Assembly (NCBI RefSeq): GCF_030581075.1
Contig: NZ_JAUQSW010000002.1
Location: forward strand, 62,001-126,000
Direction: 5' to 3'
Length of the DNA: 64,000 nucleotides
Source: Hymenobacter cheonanensis
GTDB lineage: Bacteria; Bacteroidota; Bacteroidia; Cytophagales; Hymenobacteraceae
The position numbers were made by a program, and so were the translations under genes. The notes under the pieces were generated by a model. That model saw only the letters and a list, made by a program, of their open reading frames with translations. It had not been told where the DNA came from and searched no databases. This document shows positions 27,228-38,402 of the stretch, piece by piece. Every line of letters starts with the position of its first letter. The stretch's first letter is position 1.

Positions 27228-28932
27228 ACGCCCGGCTGCTGATGCGATGAATGGCCTCCTGCCGAATTTCTTCGCCGGCCACCTTGCCGCTGCCCAGCAG
27301 CGGCAGCGCCGGCACGCGCACCACGTACTGCGGCACCTTGAATTGCGACAACTCCCGGGCCAGCTGGGTGCGCAGGTCTGCCACATCCAGGTGGGTGCCG
27401 GTCTGCTCTACCACCACGGCGCACACCTGCTCGCCGTAGAGCGCGTCGGGCACGCCCACTACGTAGGCATCGGCCACGGCCGGGTGCCGCCGGATGGCGC
27501 CCTCGACTTCGGTGGGCGAAATCTTCTCGCCCCCGCGCGAAATCAGCCGCTTGAGGCGGTCGGTCAGGATGACAATATTGTCGGGCGTAACGTAGCCAAT
27601 GTCGCCGGTGCGAAACCAGTTTTCGGCCGACCAGGTGGCCGGGTCGTCGCTGGCGTAGGGCATCACGTAGCGGCTGCGCACGGCTAGCTCGCCGGGCTGC
27701 CCGGCGGGCAGCGGCTCGCCGGTCTGGGGGTCGAGGGTGCGCACCTCCACATCCTTGTGCAGCCGGCCGCACACGCTGGCGGCAGTTTGCTGAAACAGCG
27801 AGAAGGGCACCTCGGTCGTGAGCAGGTACAGGTGGCGCATGCCGGCTACCAGCCGGGCCATCACGGAACTCTTATTGTGCGTCAGAAAGCAGGTGCCCGA
27901 AGCCACCGTCCCAACTTCCGACGAGCCGTAGCCCATCGACAGCAGGTAGAGGCCCGGCAGCTTGGTGAGCATCATGTTCAGCAGCGGCGGCGTGATGGCC
28001 GCCGCGCCCAGGGCTACGCTCCACAGGCTTTGCAGCTGGGGCGGCGTGCCGGGCTGGGCCGTGAGCATAGCTTGCAGCATATGGGGCGTGGCTATCAGCA
28101 TGCGGGGGCGCACCTGCCCGGCCACGCGCAAGGCCGTGAGCGGGTTGAAATGCGTGAGCATGGTAATGGGCATGTTGCGCGAGGCTAGCAGCACCAGCAG
28201 GGTGGCCAGCCCGCCCTGGTGGTAGAGCGGCAGCAGGTTAAGAAATCCAACCCGCTGCATTAGCCGGTCGCGCAGGCGCTGGCCGGCGGCCTTTATACGC
28301 CCGGCCGGCCGCGGAACCCCCGCCGCCCCGATAAACGAGGCGATGGAGCGCACTACTCCTTTGGGCTGGCCGGTGCTGCCCGCCGTGTATACCAGCAGGG
28401 CCGGGCCGCTGGCCGTGGCCGCCGTGCCCAGCGCCCGCATCTCGGCCTCGGTGGGCAGCGCGCCCAGCAGGTCAGCAAACGGGCGCAGGGGCGCGGGCAG
28501 CGCGCTGGCTGCGCCCAACACAAACACCAGGGGCGGCACCCCCGCCGTAGCCAGCGCCTGATAAGGCACGCGCACGCCCGAGGTGCTAATCAAAAGCGCC
28601 GCCGGCCGGGCATCTGCCAAGTATTGCCGCAGCTCGGCCAGGGTGCAATACGTGTTCAGGGGCACGGCCACGGCGCCCAGGGCTACGGTGCCCAGCAGCG
28701 CGGCCACCAGCTCCAGGCGGCCTTCGAGCAGCAGGGCTACCCGGTCGCCGGGCCGGATGCCCTGCCGGGCCAGCCCGGCGGCCAGCTGCTGCACCTGCTC
28801 CCAGAGCTGCGCCCAGGTAATCACTTGTTCCAGCTCCGGAAATCGGTAGGCAACGGCATTTGGCGTGTGCGTGGCCCGGTAGCAGAGCAGGGCAGGTAGC
28901 GTTTGGGGGCTAAAGTCAGTACTGGTGAGCAT
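27220..28932 (-). CDS. AMP-dependent synthetase/ligase (acyl-CoA synthetase-like)
   Basis: A 570-aa adenylate-forming enzyme that should activate a carboxylic acid through acyl-AMP, to a CoA or carrier thioester. The P-loop-like motif LLVYTAGSTGQPKGVVRS is near residues 191-208. The second core motif is LLSMGYGSSEVGTVASG near 335. The hinge and C-domain are NWFRTGDIGYVTPDNIVILTD-like, then ISRGGEKISPTEVEGAIRRH. The catalytic Lys is in LPLLGSGKVAGEEI. I choose ATG 28932 (MLTSTDFSPQTLPALL); 19 extra codons upstream are open but unlike the family. No carrier-protein domain is fused. It is followed by the overlapping acyltransferase. Confidence 0.88.
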   Translation of the reverse strand: MLTSTDFSPQTLPALLCYRATHTPNAVAYRFPELEQVITWAQLWEQVQQLAAGLARQGIRPGDRVALLLEGRLELVAALLGTVALGAVAVPLNTYCTLAELRQYLADARPAALLISTSGVRVPYQALATAGVPPLVFVLGAASALPAPLRPFADLLGALPTEAEMRALGTAATASGPALLVYTAGSTGQPKGVVRSIASFIGAAGVPRPAGRIKAAGQRLRDRLMQRVGFLNLLPLYHQGGLATLLVLLASRNMPITMLTHFNPLTALRVAGQVRPRMLIATPHMLQAMLTAQPGTPPQLQSLWSVALGAAAITPPLLNMMLTKLPGLYLLSMGYGSSEVGTVASGTCFLTHNKSSVMARLVAGMRHLYLLTTEVPFSLFQQTAASVCGRLHKDVEVRTLDPQTGEPLPAGQPGELAVRSRYVMPYASDDPATWSAENWFRTGDIGYVTPDNIVILTDRLKRLISRGGEKISPTEVEGAIRRHPAVADAYVVGVPDALYGEQVCAVVVEQTGTHLDVADLRTQLARELSQFKVPQYVVRVPALPLLGSGKVAGEEIRQEAIHRISSRAYA

Positions 28933-29367
28933 TAAACGAGGGAGGATTAGCGAAGGAAATGTTGTTCGTAGCTGGAAAATGCGGACCATATGGGCCTGTC
29001 TCGCACCGACACCCTAGCCGTTTCGAGCGCTTGGCAAGCATCGTATGTTTGAGAAATTCTGCAAGATAGGCTGGCTGTTGCCAGGCAACATGAACTTTCG
29101 CGCGCATTGCCTGGCGAACCAGCCAGTATTGCGCGCCGCACGCCACCAAAGGCAGCAACCAACTGCTTTCCGTGGCTTTAGCAACTGCCTACGGCCTAGC
29201 TTTGACCAGCCCCAGCCTACCAAGGCGAGTGGGCTGGCCACGGTGCCGGCCCTGGTAGGCTGGCTCCCCAGGCCTGCCCGGCGGCCTGGGCTGGGCGGGC
29301 ACGGGGCACCACCCAAACCGGCGCCTGACTTATTTTTGTAAATCAGCCCATCTGGCAACCTTTAGCT
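28933..29367. other. 435-bp intergenic stretch with an imperfect palindrome
   Basis: Divergent region between the AMP-ligase and TPR genes. GGCTGG plus GCCAGGCAA (29069-29088) pairs with TTGCCTGGC plus CCAGCC (29107-29124) around an internal loop. A second GC-rich inverted stretch lies at about 29255-29300. An open frame at 29045-29341 shows no family pattern and unusual composition (Pro/Arg-rich), and I do not call it a gene. Confidence 0.4.
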
Positions 29368-29370
29368 TTG
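29363..29370 (+). promoter_or_regulatory. -7 box of the TPR protein gene
   Basis: TAGCTTTG fits TAnnTTTG. The closest upstream TTG is at 29336-29338 (24 bp). The box overlaps a possible TTG start at 29368, which argues for the GTG at 29380. Confidence 0.4.
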
Positions 29371-29379
29371 TTTCTGAAC

Positions 29380-30129
29380 GTGTTTTCTCCGTTGACTTTC
29401 CTGGCCCGGCGCGAGCGCGGCGCCCTGCTGCTGCTAGCCCTGGGCCTGGCCTGCACCCAGCCTGCCCTGGCTCAAAAAAAGGGTAAAAGTGCCCCGCTGC
29501 CGGCCGCCACCGGGCCCCAGCGCCTGCAGCCGCTGTACGGCGGCCTCACGCCTGCCCAGGCGCAGCAGGTAGTAGGCCCCGCTGTGCTGGCCGATATCGA
29601 CCGCAGCTTTCCTTCGCGGCCCGAGGCCAGCAAGTTCTTCAGCAACAAGGGCTTCGAGTATCTGCAGGAAAATCAGCCCGATACGGCTACCGTGCGCTTT
29701 AACCTGGCCTGGGCGCTCAACCCCCAAAACCCCGAGCCTTACCGGGGGCTAGCCGTGCTGCTGAGCCGCCGCCCCGATGCCTCGCCCGAGGCCATTCAGG
29801 CGCTGGCGCTACAAGGCCTGGCCGTGGCCCCCACCAACGGGCCCCTGCTTATCGACGTGGCCAACCTTACCCTGGCCCGCTACGAGCAGAGCAAAAAGAA
29901 AAAGGACCTCCAGCAGGCCAGCGACTACACCCAGCGCGCCCTGCTGGCCGACAGCACCAACGCCAATGCCTGGCAAACCCAGGCGCGCATTCACTACTAC
30001 CAAGAGAACTACGCCGAAGCCTGGAAGGACGTGCGCAAAGGTCAGAACCTCAGCCTCACCAGCCTCGACTTTCAGTTCCTCACCGAGCTGATGGCCAAAA
30101 TGCCCGACCCGGAAGGAAAGTTTAAGTAA
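29380..30129 (+). CDS. Exported tetratricopeptide-repeat protein
   Basis: About 249 aa from GTG 29380; a TTG at 29368 would add four residues but overlaps a promoter box. The signal peptide is ARRERGALLLLALGLACTQPALAQ. The mature protein has a Lys/Pro linker and then TPR helices. These read SKFFSNKGFEYLQENQPDTA, then NLAWALNPQNPEPYRGLAVL, then QALALQGLAVAPTNGPLLID, then TQRALLADSTNANAWQTQAR and HYYQENYAEAWKDVRKGQNL. Four to five repeats are visible. It is probably a periplasmic scaffold; the partner is unknown. It converges on metF across a terminator-like palindrome. Confidence 0.85.
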   Translation: MFSPLTFLARRERGALLLLALGLACTQPALAQKKGKSAPLPAATGPQRLQPLYGGLTPAQAQQVVGPAVLADIDRSFPSRPEASKFFSNKGFEYLQENQPDTATVRFNLAWALNPQNPEPYRGLAVLLSRRPDASPEAIQALALQGLAVAPTNGPLLIDVANLTLARYEQSKKKKDLQQASDYTQRALLADSTNANAWQTQARIHYYQENYAEAWKDVRKGQNLSLTSLDFQFLTELMAKMPDPEGKFK

Positions 30130-30148
30130 ACCAAACTGCTCCATAAAG

Positions 30149-30250
30149 AACGTCATGCTGACGGCAGGAAGCATCTTGCTCGAATCGCTAGGTTTAGCCC
30201 CCCTAGCGGCGCGAATGAGATGCTTCCTGCCATCAGCATGACGTTTTTTT
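30149..30250. repeat. Long palindrome, GTCATGC/GAAGCATCT family (copy 2), bidirectional terminator
   Basis: The left arm 30149-30176 (AACGTCATGCTGACGGCAGG, then AAGCATCT) pairs with 30218-30245 with one mismatch. An inner CGCTAGG/CCTAGCG stem continues the palindrome, and a T-run follows on the plus strand. It sits exactly between convergent genes (TPR and metF) and probably ends both transcripts. Confidence 0.88.
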
Positions 30251-30267
30251 AGCAATAATTCTTAGCG

Positions 30268-31245
30268 CTAAAACAACCCAGCCGCTACGCGGCGAATGCT
30301 CTCCGACTTGCCCATTGAGTAATAGTGCAGGCAGGGCACGCCGTGGGCCATCAGCTCGCGGCTCTGGTTGAGGCACCACTCGATGCCGACCTCGCGGGCC
30401 GCGGCATTGTCTTTGGTTTCGTGTATGGCCTCGGCCAGGGCCTCGGGGATGCTGAGAAAGAAGGCCCGGGGCAAGCCGCTCAGCTGCGCCTTGGTAGTCA
30501 GCGGCTTCAGGCCCGGAATGATGGGCACGGTAATACCCGCGTCGCGGCAGCGCTTCTCGAATTTGAAAAACTCCTCATTGTCGAAAAACATCTGGGTCAC
30601 GATGTAGTCGGCGCCCCGGTCGATTTTCTGCTTCAGAAAGCGGATATCGGAGCCGTGGTTGGGGGCTTCGAAATGCTTTTCGGGATAGCCGGCGGTGCCG
30701 ATGCAGAAGTCGGTGCAGAGCACGGGCTCGGCGCCTTCGGGCTGGTACTGCTCGTCGTGGTCGTGGTAGCGGCCGTGGTTGAGGTCGGCCACCTGCCCGA
30801 TAAGGTCGCAGGCGTAGCGGTGGCCGTCGGGGTGCGGCTGAAACTGGCCTTCGCTCTTGATGGGGTCGCCGCGCAGGGCCAGCACGTTGTCGATGCCCAG
30901 GAAGTGTAAGTCAATCAGCGCGTTCTCGGTTTCTTCCTTGGCAAAGCCGCCGCAGATGAGGTGCGGCACGGTGTCCACATCGAAGCGGTTTTTGATGGCC
31001 GCGCAAATGCCCACCGTGCCCGGCCGCTTGCGCACAGCCTTGCGCTGCAAGAGGCCGCCCGGCCGCTCGCGCAGCACAAACTCCTCGCGGTGGTAGGTAA
31101 CGTCGATAAACGGGGGCTTGAACTCCATCAGCGGCTCGATATTCGAGAACAGGCTGTGGATATTTTCGCCCTTGCGCGGGGGCAGCACCTCAAAGGAAAA
31201 CAGCGTTTTGCCCTCGGCGCGGCGTAGGTGTTCGGTTACTTTCAT
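30268..31245 (-). CDS. metF: 5,10-methylenetetrahydrofolate reductase [NAD(P)H]
   Basis: FAD enzyme that makes 5-methyl-THF, the methyl donor for MetH. At 325 aa it is slightly longer than the 296-aa E. coli enzyme. The catalytic Glu is in LFSFEVLPPRKGE (about E19), and the FAD-binding motif is VLALRGDP (near 126-133). The folate region contains GTAGYPEKHFEAPN, with ADYIVTQMFFDNEEFFKF and VPIIPGLKPLTT following. It lies downstream of metH on the same strand with a 146-bp gap that holds a palindrome, so the two probably form one SAM-controlled operon. Confidence 0.95.
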   Translation of the reverse strand: MKVTEHLRRAEGKTLFSFEVLPPRKGENIHSLFSNIEPLMEFKPPFIDVTYHREEFVLRERPGGLLQRKAVRKRPGTVGICAAIKNRFDVDTVPHLICGGFAKEETENALIDLHFLGIDNVLALRGDPIKSEGQFQPHPDGHRYACDLIGQVADLNHGRYHDHDEQYQPEGAEPVLCTDFCIGTAGYPEKHFEAPNHGSDIRFLKQKIDRGADYIVTQMFFDNEEFFKFEKRCRDAGITVPIIPGLKPLTTKAQLSGLPRAFFLSIPEALAEAIHETKDNAAAREVGIEWCLNQSRELMAHGVPCLHYYSMGKSESIRRVAAGLF

Positions 31246-31264
31246 GGTAGGTTATTGGCTGCTC

Positions 31265-31387
31265 GTGCGGGAAGTTACCGCTGAGGTGCGCCGAGGTAAA
31301 GCGCTGAGGTACGCGGAGTTTTAACGTCTGCGCTCAGCGTACCTCAGCGGATTTACCTCGGCGCACCTCAGCGGTAACTTCCCGCAC
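31265..31387. repeat. Long palindrome between metH and metF, GCTGAGGTGCGC family (copy 1)
   Basis: The left arm 31265-31314 pairs with 31337-31387 over about 50 bp with a one-base indel. The arms hold the phrase GCTGAGGT(G/A)CGC twice. The 14-mer CCGCTGAGGTGCGC and a 15-mer (14 of 15 identical, GCGGTAA-C/G-TTCCCGC) recur in the palindrome near 57.5 kb. It would be transcribed inside the metH-metF mRNA. Confidence 0.9.
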
Positions 31388-31391
31388 GGGC

Positions 31392-35204
<3,813 letters not shown>

Positions 35205-35240
35205 ATCTAGCTGGAAAGCGAAGGCGGAAGCAGGCAGCTT

Positions 35241-35391
35241 CTATCCAGAAAGAAAGCCGCGCCAAGCGGCGCAGGTTCCGGCTGATATCTTCTTCGACCT
35301 AACACGTTGGCCGAACAGGAGTTGGCACCTACTCGGGGTAGGTTGCCAAGACGTCATCGGGCCTGGTCCCTCGGTCTTTCTGGATAGCAGC
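35241..35391 (-). ncRNA. SAM-I (S-box) riboswitch ahead of metH, with switch sequence
   Basis: On the minus strand P1 is GCTGCTATC (35391-35383) with GATATCAGC (35289-35281), 8 of 9 pairs. P2 is AAGAC (35378-35374) with GTCTT (35352-35348). P3 is ACCTAC (35343-35338) with GTAGGT (35332-35327). P4 is TTCGGCC (35315-35309) with GGTCGAA (35299-35293). The conserved GAGGGACCAGGCCCGATGAC, TTGGCAACC and GGTGCCAACTCC are all present. Downstream, TCTTTCTGGATAG (35253-35241) is the exact 13-nt complement of CTATCCAGAAAGA (35387-35375), which overlaps the 5' strands of P1 and P2, so the two folds exclude each other. A GC hairpin (35256-35272) followed by TTTCTTTCT is a plausible terminator for the SAM-bound state. 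Confidence 0.92.
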
Positions 35392-35418
35392 AGAAGCGAA
35401 GATACAACGGCCAGGCCC

Positions 35419-35455
35419 AAAAAAAGCGCCTTCCCGGCAAGGAAGGCGCTTTTGC
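35419..35455 (-). terminator. Terminator of the GDSL lipoprotein gene
   Basis: On the minus strand AAAAGCGCCTTCC pairs with GGAAGGCGC and a run of seven T follows. It separates the fadL-GDSL unit from the metH leader. Confidence 0.87.
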
Positions 35456-35473
35456 TTGAAACGGCCGGGCTGG

Positions 35474-36844
35474 CTAGGGCAGCAGCACGCCGCGGTACAG
35501 GTTGGGGTCTACCTGCGGCACAGTTGAGCCGTAGTAGCTGTTGATAACCCTAATCCACTCGTTGGCAATGATGGCGTAGCCGCGGGGCGTGGGGTGCACG
35601 CCATCGAGGCCGAAAGAATTGCCGCTGGCAAACGTGGCCGTATTATTTACGCCGTTGGTGGCAATGCCGCTGGTAGCCAGCCGGGTCAGGAACGCGTTGG
35701 CGTCCACTACGGGCACCTTAAAGCGCAGGGCCGTTTTGGCAATGATGGCGTTCAGCTGGGTCGTGCGCGCCGTTACGTTGGCTGCCTCTACCGGGTCCAG
35801 CACATAGTCGCTGGGCAGGGCATTGGTAGGTGTGGTGCCCACGCCGGGGTGCGTGGCGATGTAGGGCTGGGCCGTCAGCGTCAGTAAGTCGGCCGAGGTA
35901 GCGGCACGGGCCGCAGTGGCCGTGCCGGCCGCGTTAAGGGCCTGCACATAAATGGTTGTAATGGGGGCACCCGCCGCCTGGTAGGCCGCTACTACTGCCG
36001 CCACCGTCACCGTGTTAAAATACGGCACGCTGGTCACGTTCGGGATATTGGCTACGGCCCCTTTCACCGTACCGCCTTTGGAAATGGTTTGCAGAATAGC
36101 GCGGTAGCCAATACCAAAGCGCGTGGTATCGGTGAGGCCGCCGAATGGGTTGGTGGCGGCTACTACCCCGCCGGCCGTGGCATAGGCCAGCACGTCGTTG
36201 TTGCCCATCCAGCAGGTAAAGAAGGTAGGCGTTTTCTGGCCGATGTAGGTAACGTAGTCTTTGGTGGTTTTTTCGGCCGTGGTGAGCAGGCGCTCATAGA
36301 AGGGGTTGATGGCCCCGTAGGGGGCTAGCCCGCCGGTGAGCGACGACACGCTGCTCAGCACCGAAATGCCCGGCACGCCCAGGTTGTCGGGCTGGTTGCC
36401 CGAGTAGGCTTCCAGCTGCGGGCCGCCGGGCAGCGAAACGCCCGTTACGGCCAGCTGCTCGCCCAGGTAGTTGTTGGCCGCCGTGGGCTGCACCGGCGCC
36501 AGGGTCCCGTTTACTACTTGCAGCTTGATGTAGCCCGAGCCATCCTTTTTGGCGCTCGAAAAAGCGGGCTGCACAAAGCTGGCCGGGCCCTTGCCGGTTT
36601 TGGCAAACTGCTGGGCTAGCAGCGCGGGGTAAGAGGTAGCCTGCCCTTCGTTGAAGAGGCCGCCATCGGTATAGCCCGAGGTGAGCGAGTTGCCCACCGC
36701 CACGTAGCTCGTGAAATCGAGGCCATTGGCCGACGGCGAGGGGTTGGCCGCGTCGAGGTTGGGCTGGCAGCCGGCCATTCCGAGGCCTAGCCCCAGCAGC
36801 GCCAGCGCCGGGCGGGCAGTTTTAGCAGAGAATAAAGTCGTCAT
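35474..36844 (-). CDS. SGNH/GDSL-type hydrolase lipoprotein
   Basis: A 456-aa lipoprotein. The signal ends in the lipobox GMAGC with Cys 26. The SGNH block I is YVAVGNSLTSGYTDGG, with GNSL instead of GDSL; the nucleophile Ser follows. Block III-like TCWMGNNDVLAYAT contains the oxyanion Asn. Block V is GLDGVHPTPRGYAIIANEWI with the Asp-x-x-His pair. A central insert (about 270-345) is Ala/Thr-rich. It lies 22 bp downstream of the FadL-type channel on the same strand. The likely role is release of fatty acids from esters at the outer membrane, with uptake by the neighbour. That link is inferred from the gene order. Confidence 0.85.
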   Translation of the reverse strand: MTTLFSAKTARPALALLGLGLGMAGCQPNLDAANPSPSANGLDFTSYVAVGNSLTSGYTDGGLFNEGQATSYPALLAQQFAKTGKGPASFVQPAFSSAKKDGSGYIKLQVVNGTLAPVQPTAANNYLGEQLAVTGVSLPGGPQLEAYSGNQPDNLGVPGISVLSSVSSLTGGLAPYGAINPFYERLLTTAEKTTKDYVTYIGQKTPTFFTCWMGNNDVLAYATAGGVVAATNPFGGLTDTTRFGIGYRAILQTISKGGTVKGAVANIPNVTSVPYFNTVTVAAVVAAYQAAGAPITTIYVQALNAAGTATAARAATSADLLTLTAQPYIATHPGVGTTPTNALPSDYVLDPVEAANVTARTTQLNAIIAKTALRFKVPVVDANAFLTRLATSGIATNGVNNTATFASGNSFGLDGVHPTPRGYAIIANEWIRVINSYYGSTVPQVDPNLYRGVLLP

Positions 36845-36866
36845 CTGGGTAGGAGAAAAGGCAGGG

Positions 36867-38150
36867 TTAGAACTTCACGTACAGCTGCACGCCGGGCACG
36901 GCGATGGTCGTTTTGTAGGTGCCGGCCACGCGGTCGGTGGTGCCGTTGCTGATGAGGTCATCCTGGCTCTGGCTGCGCTTCATAAAATCCTCGAACAGGA
37001 AGGAGGCATCGATGCCGAAGCGCTGGGCAAACTCGTAGCTCAGGCCAGCCGTGAAACCGATGCGGTCGGCATCGGGCGTTTCGGGGGTCACGAAGCCGTC
37101 GCGCACGGCCGAGAAGTCGTAGAACGTGCCGGCGCGCACCGTGAAATTGTCGGTCACCTTATACTGGCCGCCCACGCGGAAGGCCAGCGCATCCTGGTAC
37201 TGGCGCTTGGACGACGACGAGGTAGTTGTGGCACCGCCCAGCACGCCGTTGGTATAGCGGAAATCCAGCGACTGGTAGCGGCTCCAGCCCACGAGGTTGG
37301 CGTCGAAGGCCAGCAGCAGCTTGTCGCTAGGGCGCACCCCAATGCCGAAGCTGTACACATCGGGCAGCGGCAGGGTCACGTCGAACTTGGTGGCCGTGAA
37401 GCTGCCGGCCGCCGACGCCGGCAACCCCGTAATCTTGATATCGCCGTCGCCCACGTGCGCATCCACCGCCGAGCGGTAGCTGAGGCCCACGCTCAGCTTA
37501 TCCGAAGGCTTGAACATGACGCCCAGGTTGTAGCCCACCTTGTGGTCGGCCTTGCCCGTGAGCTGGGCGTGCGCGGGGCTGGTGCTGCCCTGGGCCTGCA
37601 CCGGAATATCGCGCTGCAAGTCCACGTCGCCATACACGAGCGAGGTAACGCCAGCGCCAATGCTGAACTGCGGCGTGATGGCGTAGGCCACCGTAGCCTG
37701 GGCCGTTACCGAGCGCAGGTTGATGTCGGTGAGGGCGTAGCGGCCTTCCCAGCCCTGCTGATAGTGCAGCTCGCTGCCGAAGGGCGTGTATACGCCCAGG
37801 CCCAGGCGCCACTTGCCCTCCTTGGGCCCGAAGCCGATGAAGCCGCTAAATGGGAACACGTTGGTATTCTGCAAGGTACGCTGGCCCTGGTCGGCATCGG
37901 CGGGGCGAAACGAGATGCGCGGAATGGCCATGTTGCCGCCCACCTGAAAGCCGGTGGGCGCGAAGGCAAATGCGCCCGGGTTGAAAAACTGCGAAGCCTG
38001 GTCGAGATAGAGGCCGGTGCCCGTGCCGCCCATACCAACGTTCTTCGCGCCGGTGAGGCCAACCTGAAAACCGCTGGCCTGGGCCCCCGACGTGGCCGCC
38101 AGCAGTGCTCCACCCGCGAGGAGTATAGATTTGACTTGCATAAAATGCAA
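36867..38150 (-). CDS. FadL/TodX-type outer-membrane transport protein (OMPP1)
   Basis: A 427-aa outer-membrane barrel for long-chain fatty acids or other hydrophobic molecules. The signal peptide (MQVKSILLAGGALLAATSGA) is preceded by an alternative start three codons earlier. The mature N-terminus SGFQVGLTGAKNVGMGGTGT, then QASQFFNPGAFAF, is diagnostic for the family's N-terminal hatch (usual pattern SxxAxAxxGxAxxA, NPA). Repeated strands such as LSVGLSYRSAVDA and FTVRAGTFYDFSAVRDGFV, then RIGFTAGLSYEF, and a C-terminal Phe (YVKF) agree with a BAM-inserted barrel. It heads a two-gene operon with the GDSL lipoprotein. Confidence 0.9.
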   Translation of the reverse strand: MHFMQVKSILLAGGALLAATSGAQASGFQVGLTGAKNVGMGGTGTGLYLDQASQFFNPGAFAFAPTGFQVGGNMAIPRISFRPADADQGQRTLQNTNVFPFSGFIGFGPKEGKWRLGLGVYTPFGSELHYQQGWEGRYALTDINLRSVTAQATVAYAITPQFSIGAGVTSLVYGDVDLQRDIPVQAQGSTSPAHAQLTGKADHKVGYNLGVMFKPSDKLSVGLSYRSAVDAHVGDGDIKITGLPASAAGSFTATKFDVTLPLPDVYSFGIGVRPSDKLLLAFDANLVGWSRYQSLDFRYTNGVLGGATTTSSSSKRQYQDALAFRVGGQYKVTDNFTVRAGTFYDFSAVRDGFVTPETPDADRIGFTAGLSYEFAQRFGIDASFLFEDFMKRSQSQDDLISNGTTDRVAGTYKTTIAVPGVQLYVKF

Positions 38151-38318
38151 AAATTAGGTGGGGAAGATTGAGGGGCTAAATGTAAGGCCAATTTTTAAAT
38201 AAGATAGTAGGCTAGCCTACTACTTGCCCGGGCGCAACCCGGCCGGCATTTGCTGGTCCTTGGTGCTGGCCCCACCTCCCGGCACGAAACCACTTCATTT
38301 AGAAACATTAACGTAACC

Positions 38319-38348
38319 TTGCTTTCGGAGCGGTTGGGGTTATTTTTG
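38319..38348 (+). promoter_or_regulatory. Promoter of the T9SS nuclease gene
   Basis: TTG 38319-38321 and TATTTTTG 38341-38348 are 19 bp apart. The expected transcript starts about 48 nt before the ATG at 38403, which supports that start over the open frame from 38250. Confidence 0.78.
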
Positions 38349-38402
38349 TCTTTCAATGCCATTTCTTCTCCTTTCCTTCCAGTTTTCCTAGCAGTTTCCC
38401 GC

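Noticed and set aside
29045..29341. 98-codon plus-strand frame before the TPR gene
   Set aside because: Pro/Arg-rich, overlaps an imperfect palindrome, no family pattern or promoter; treated as intergenic.
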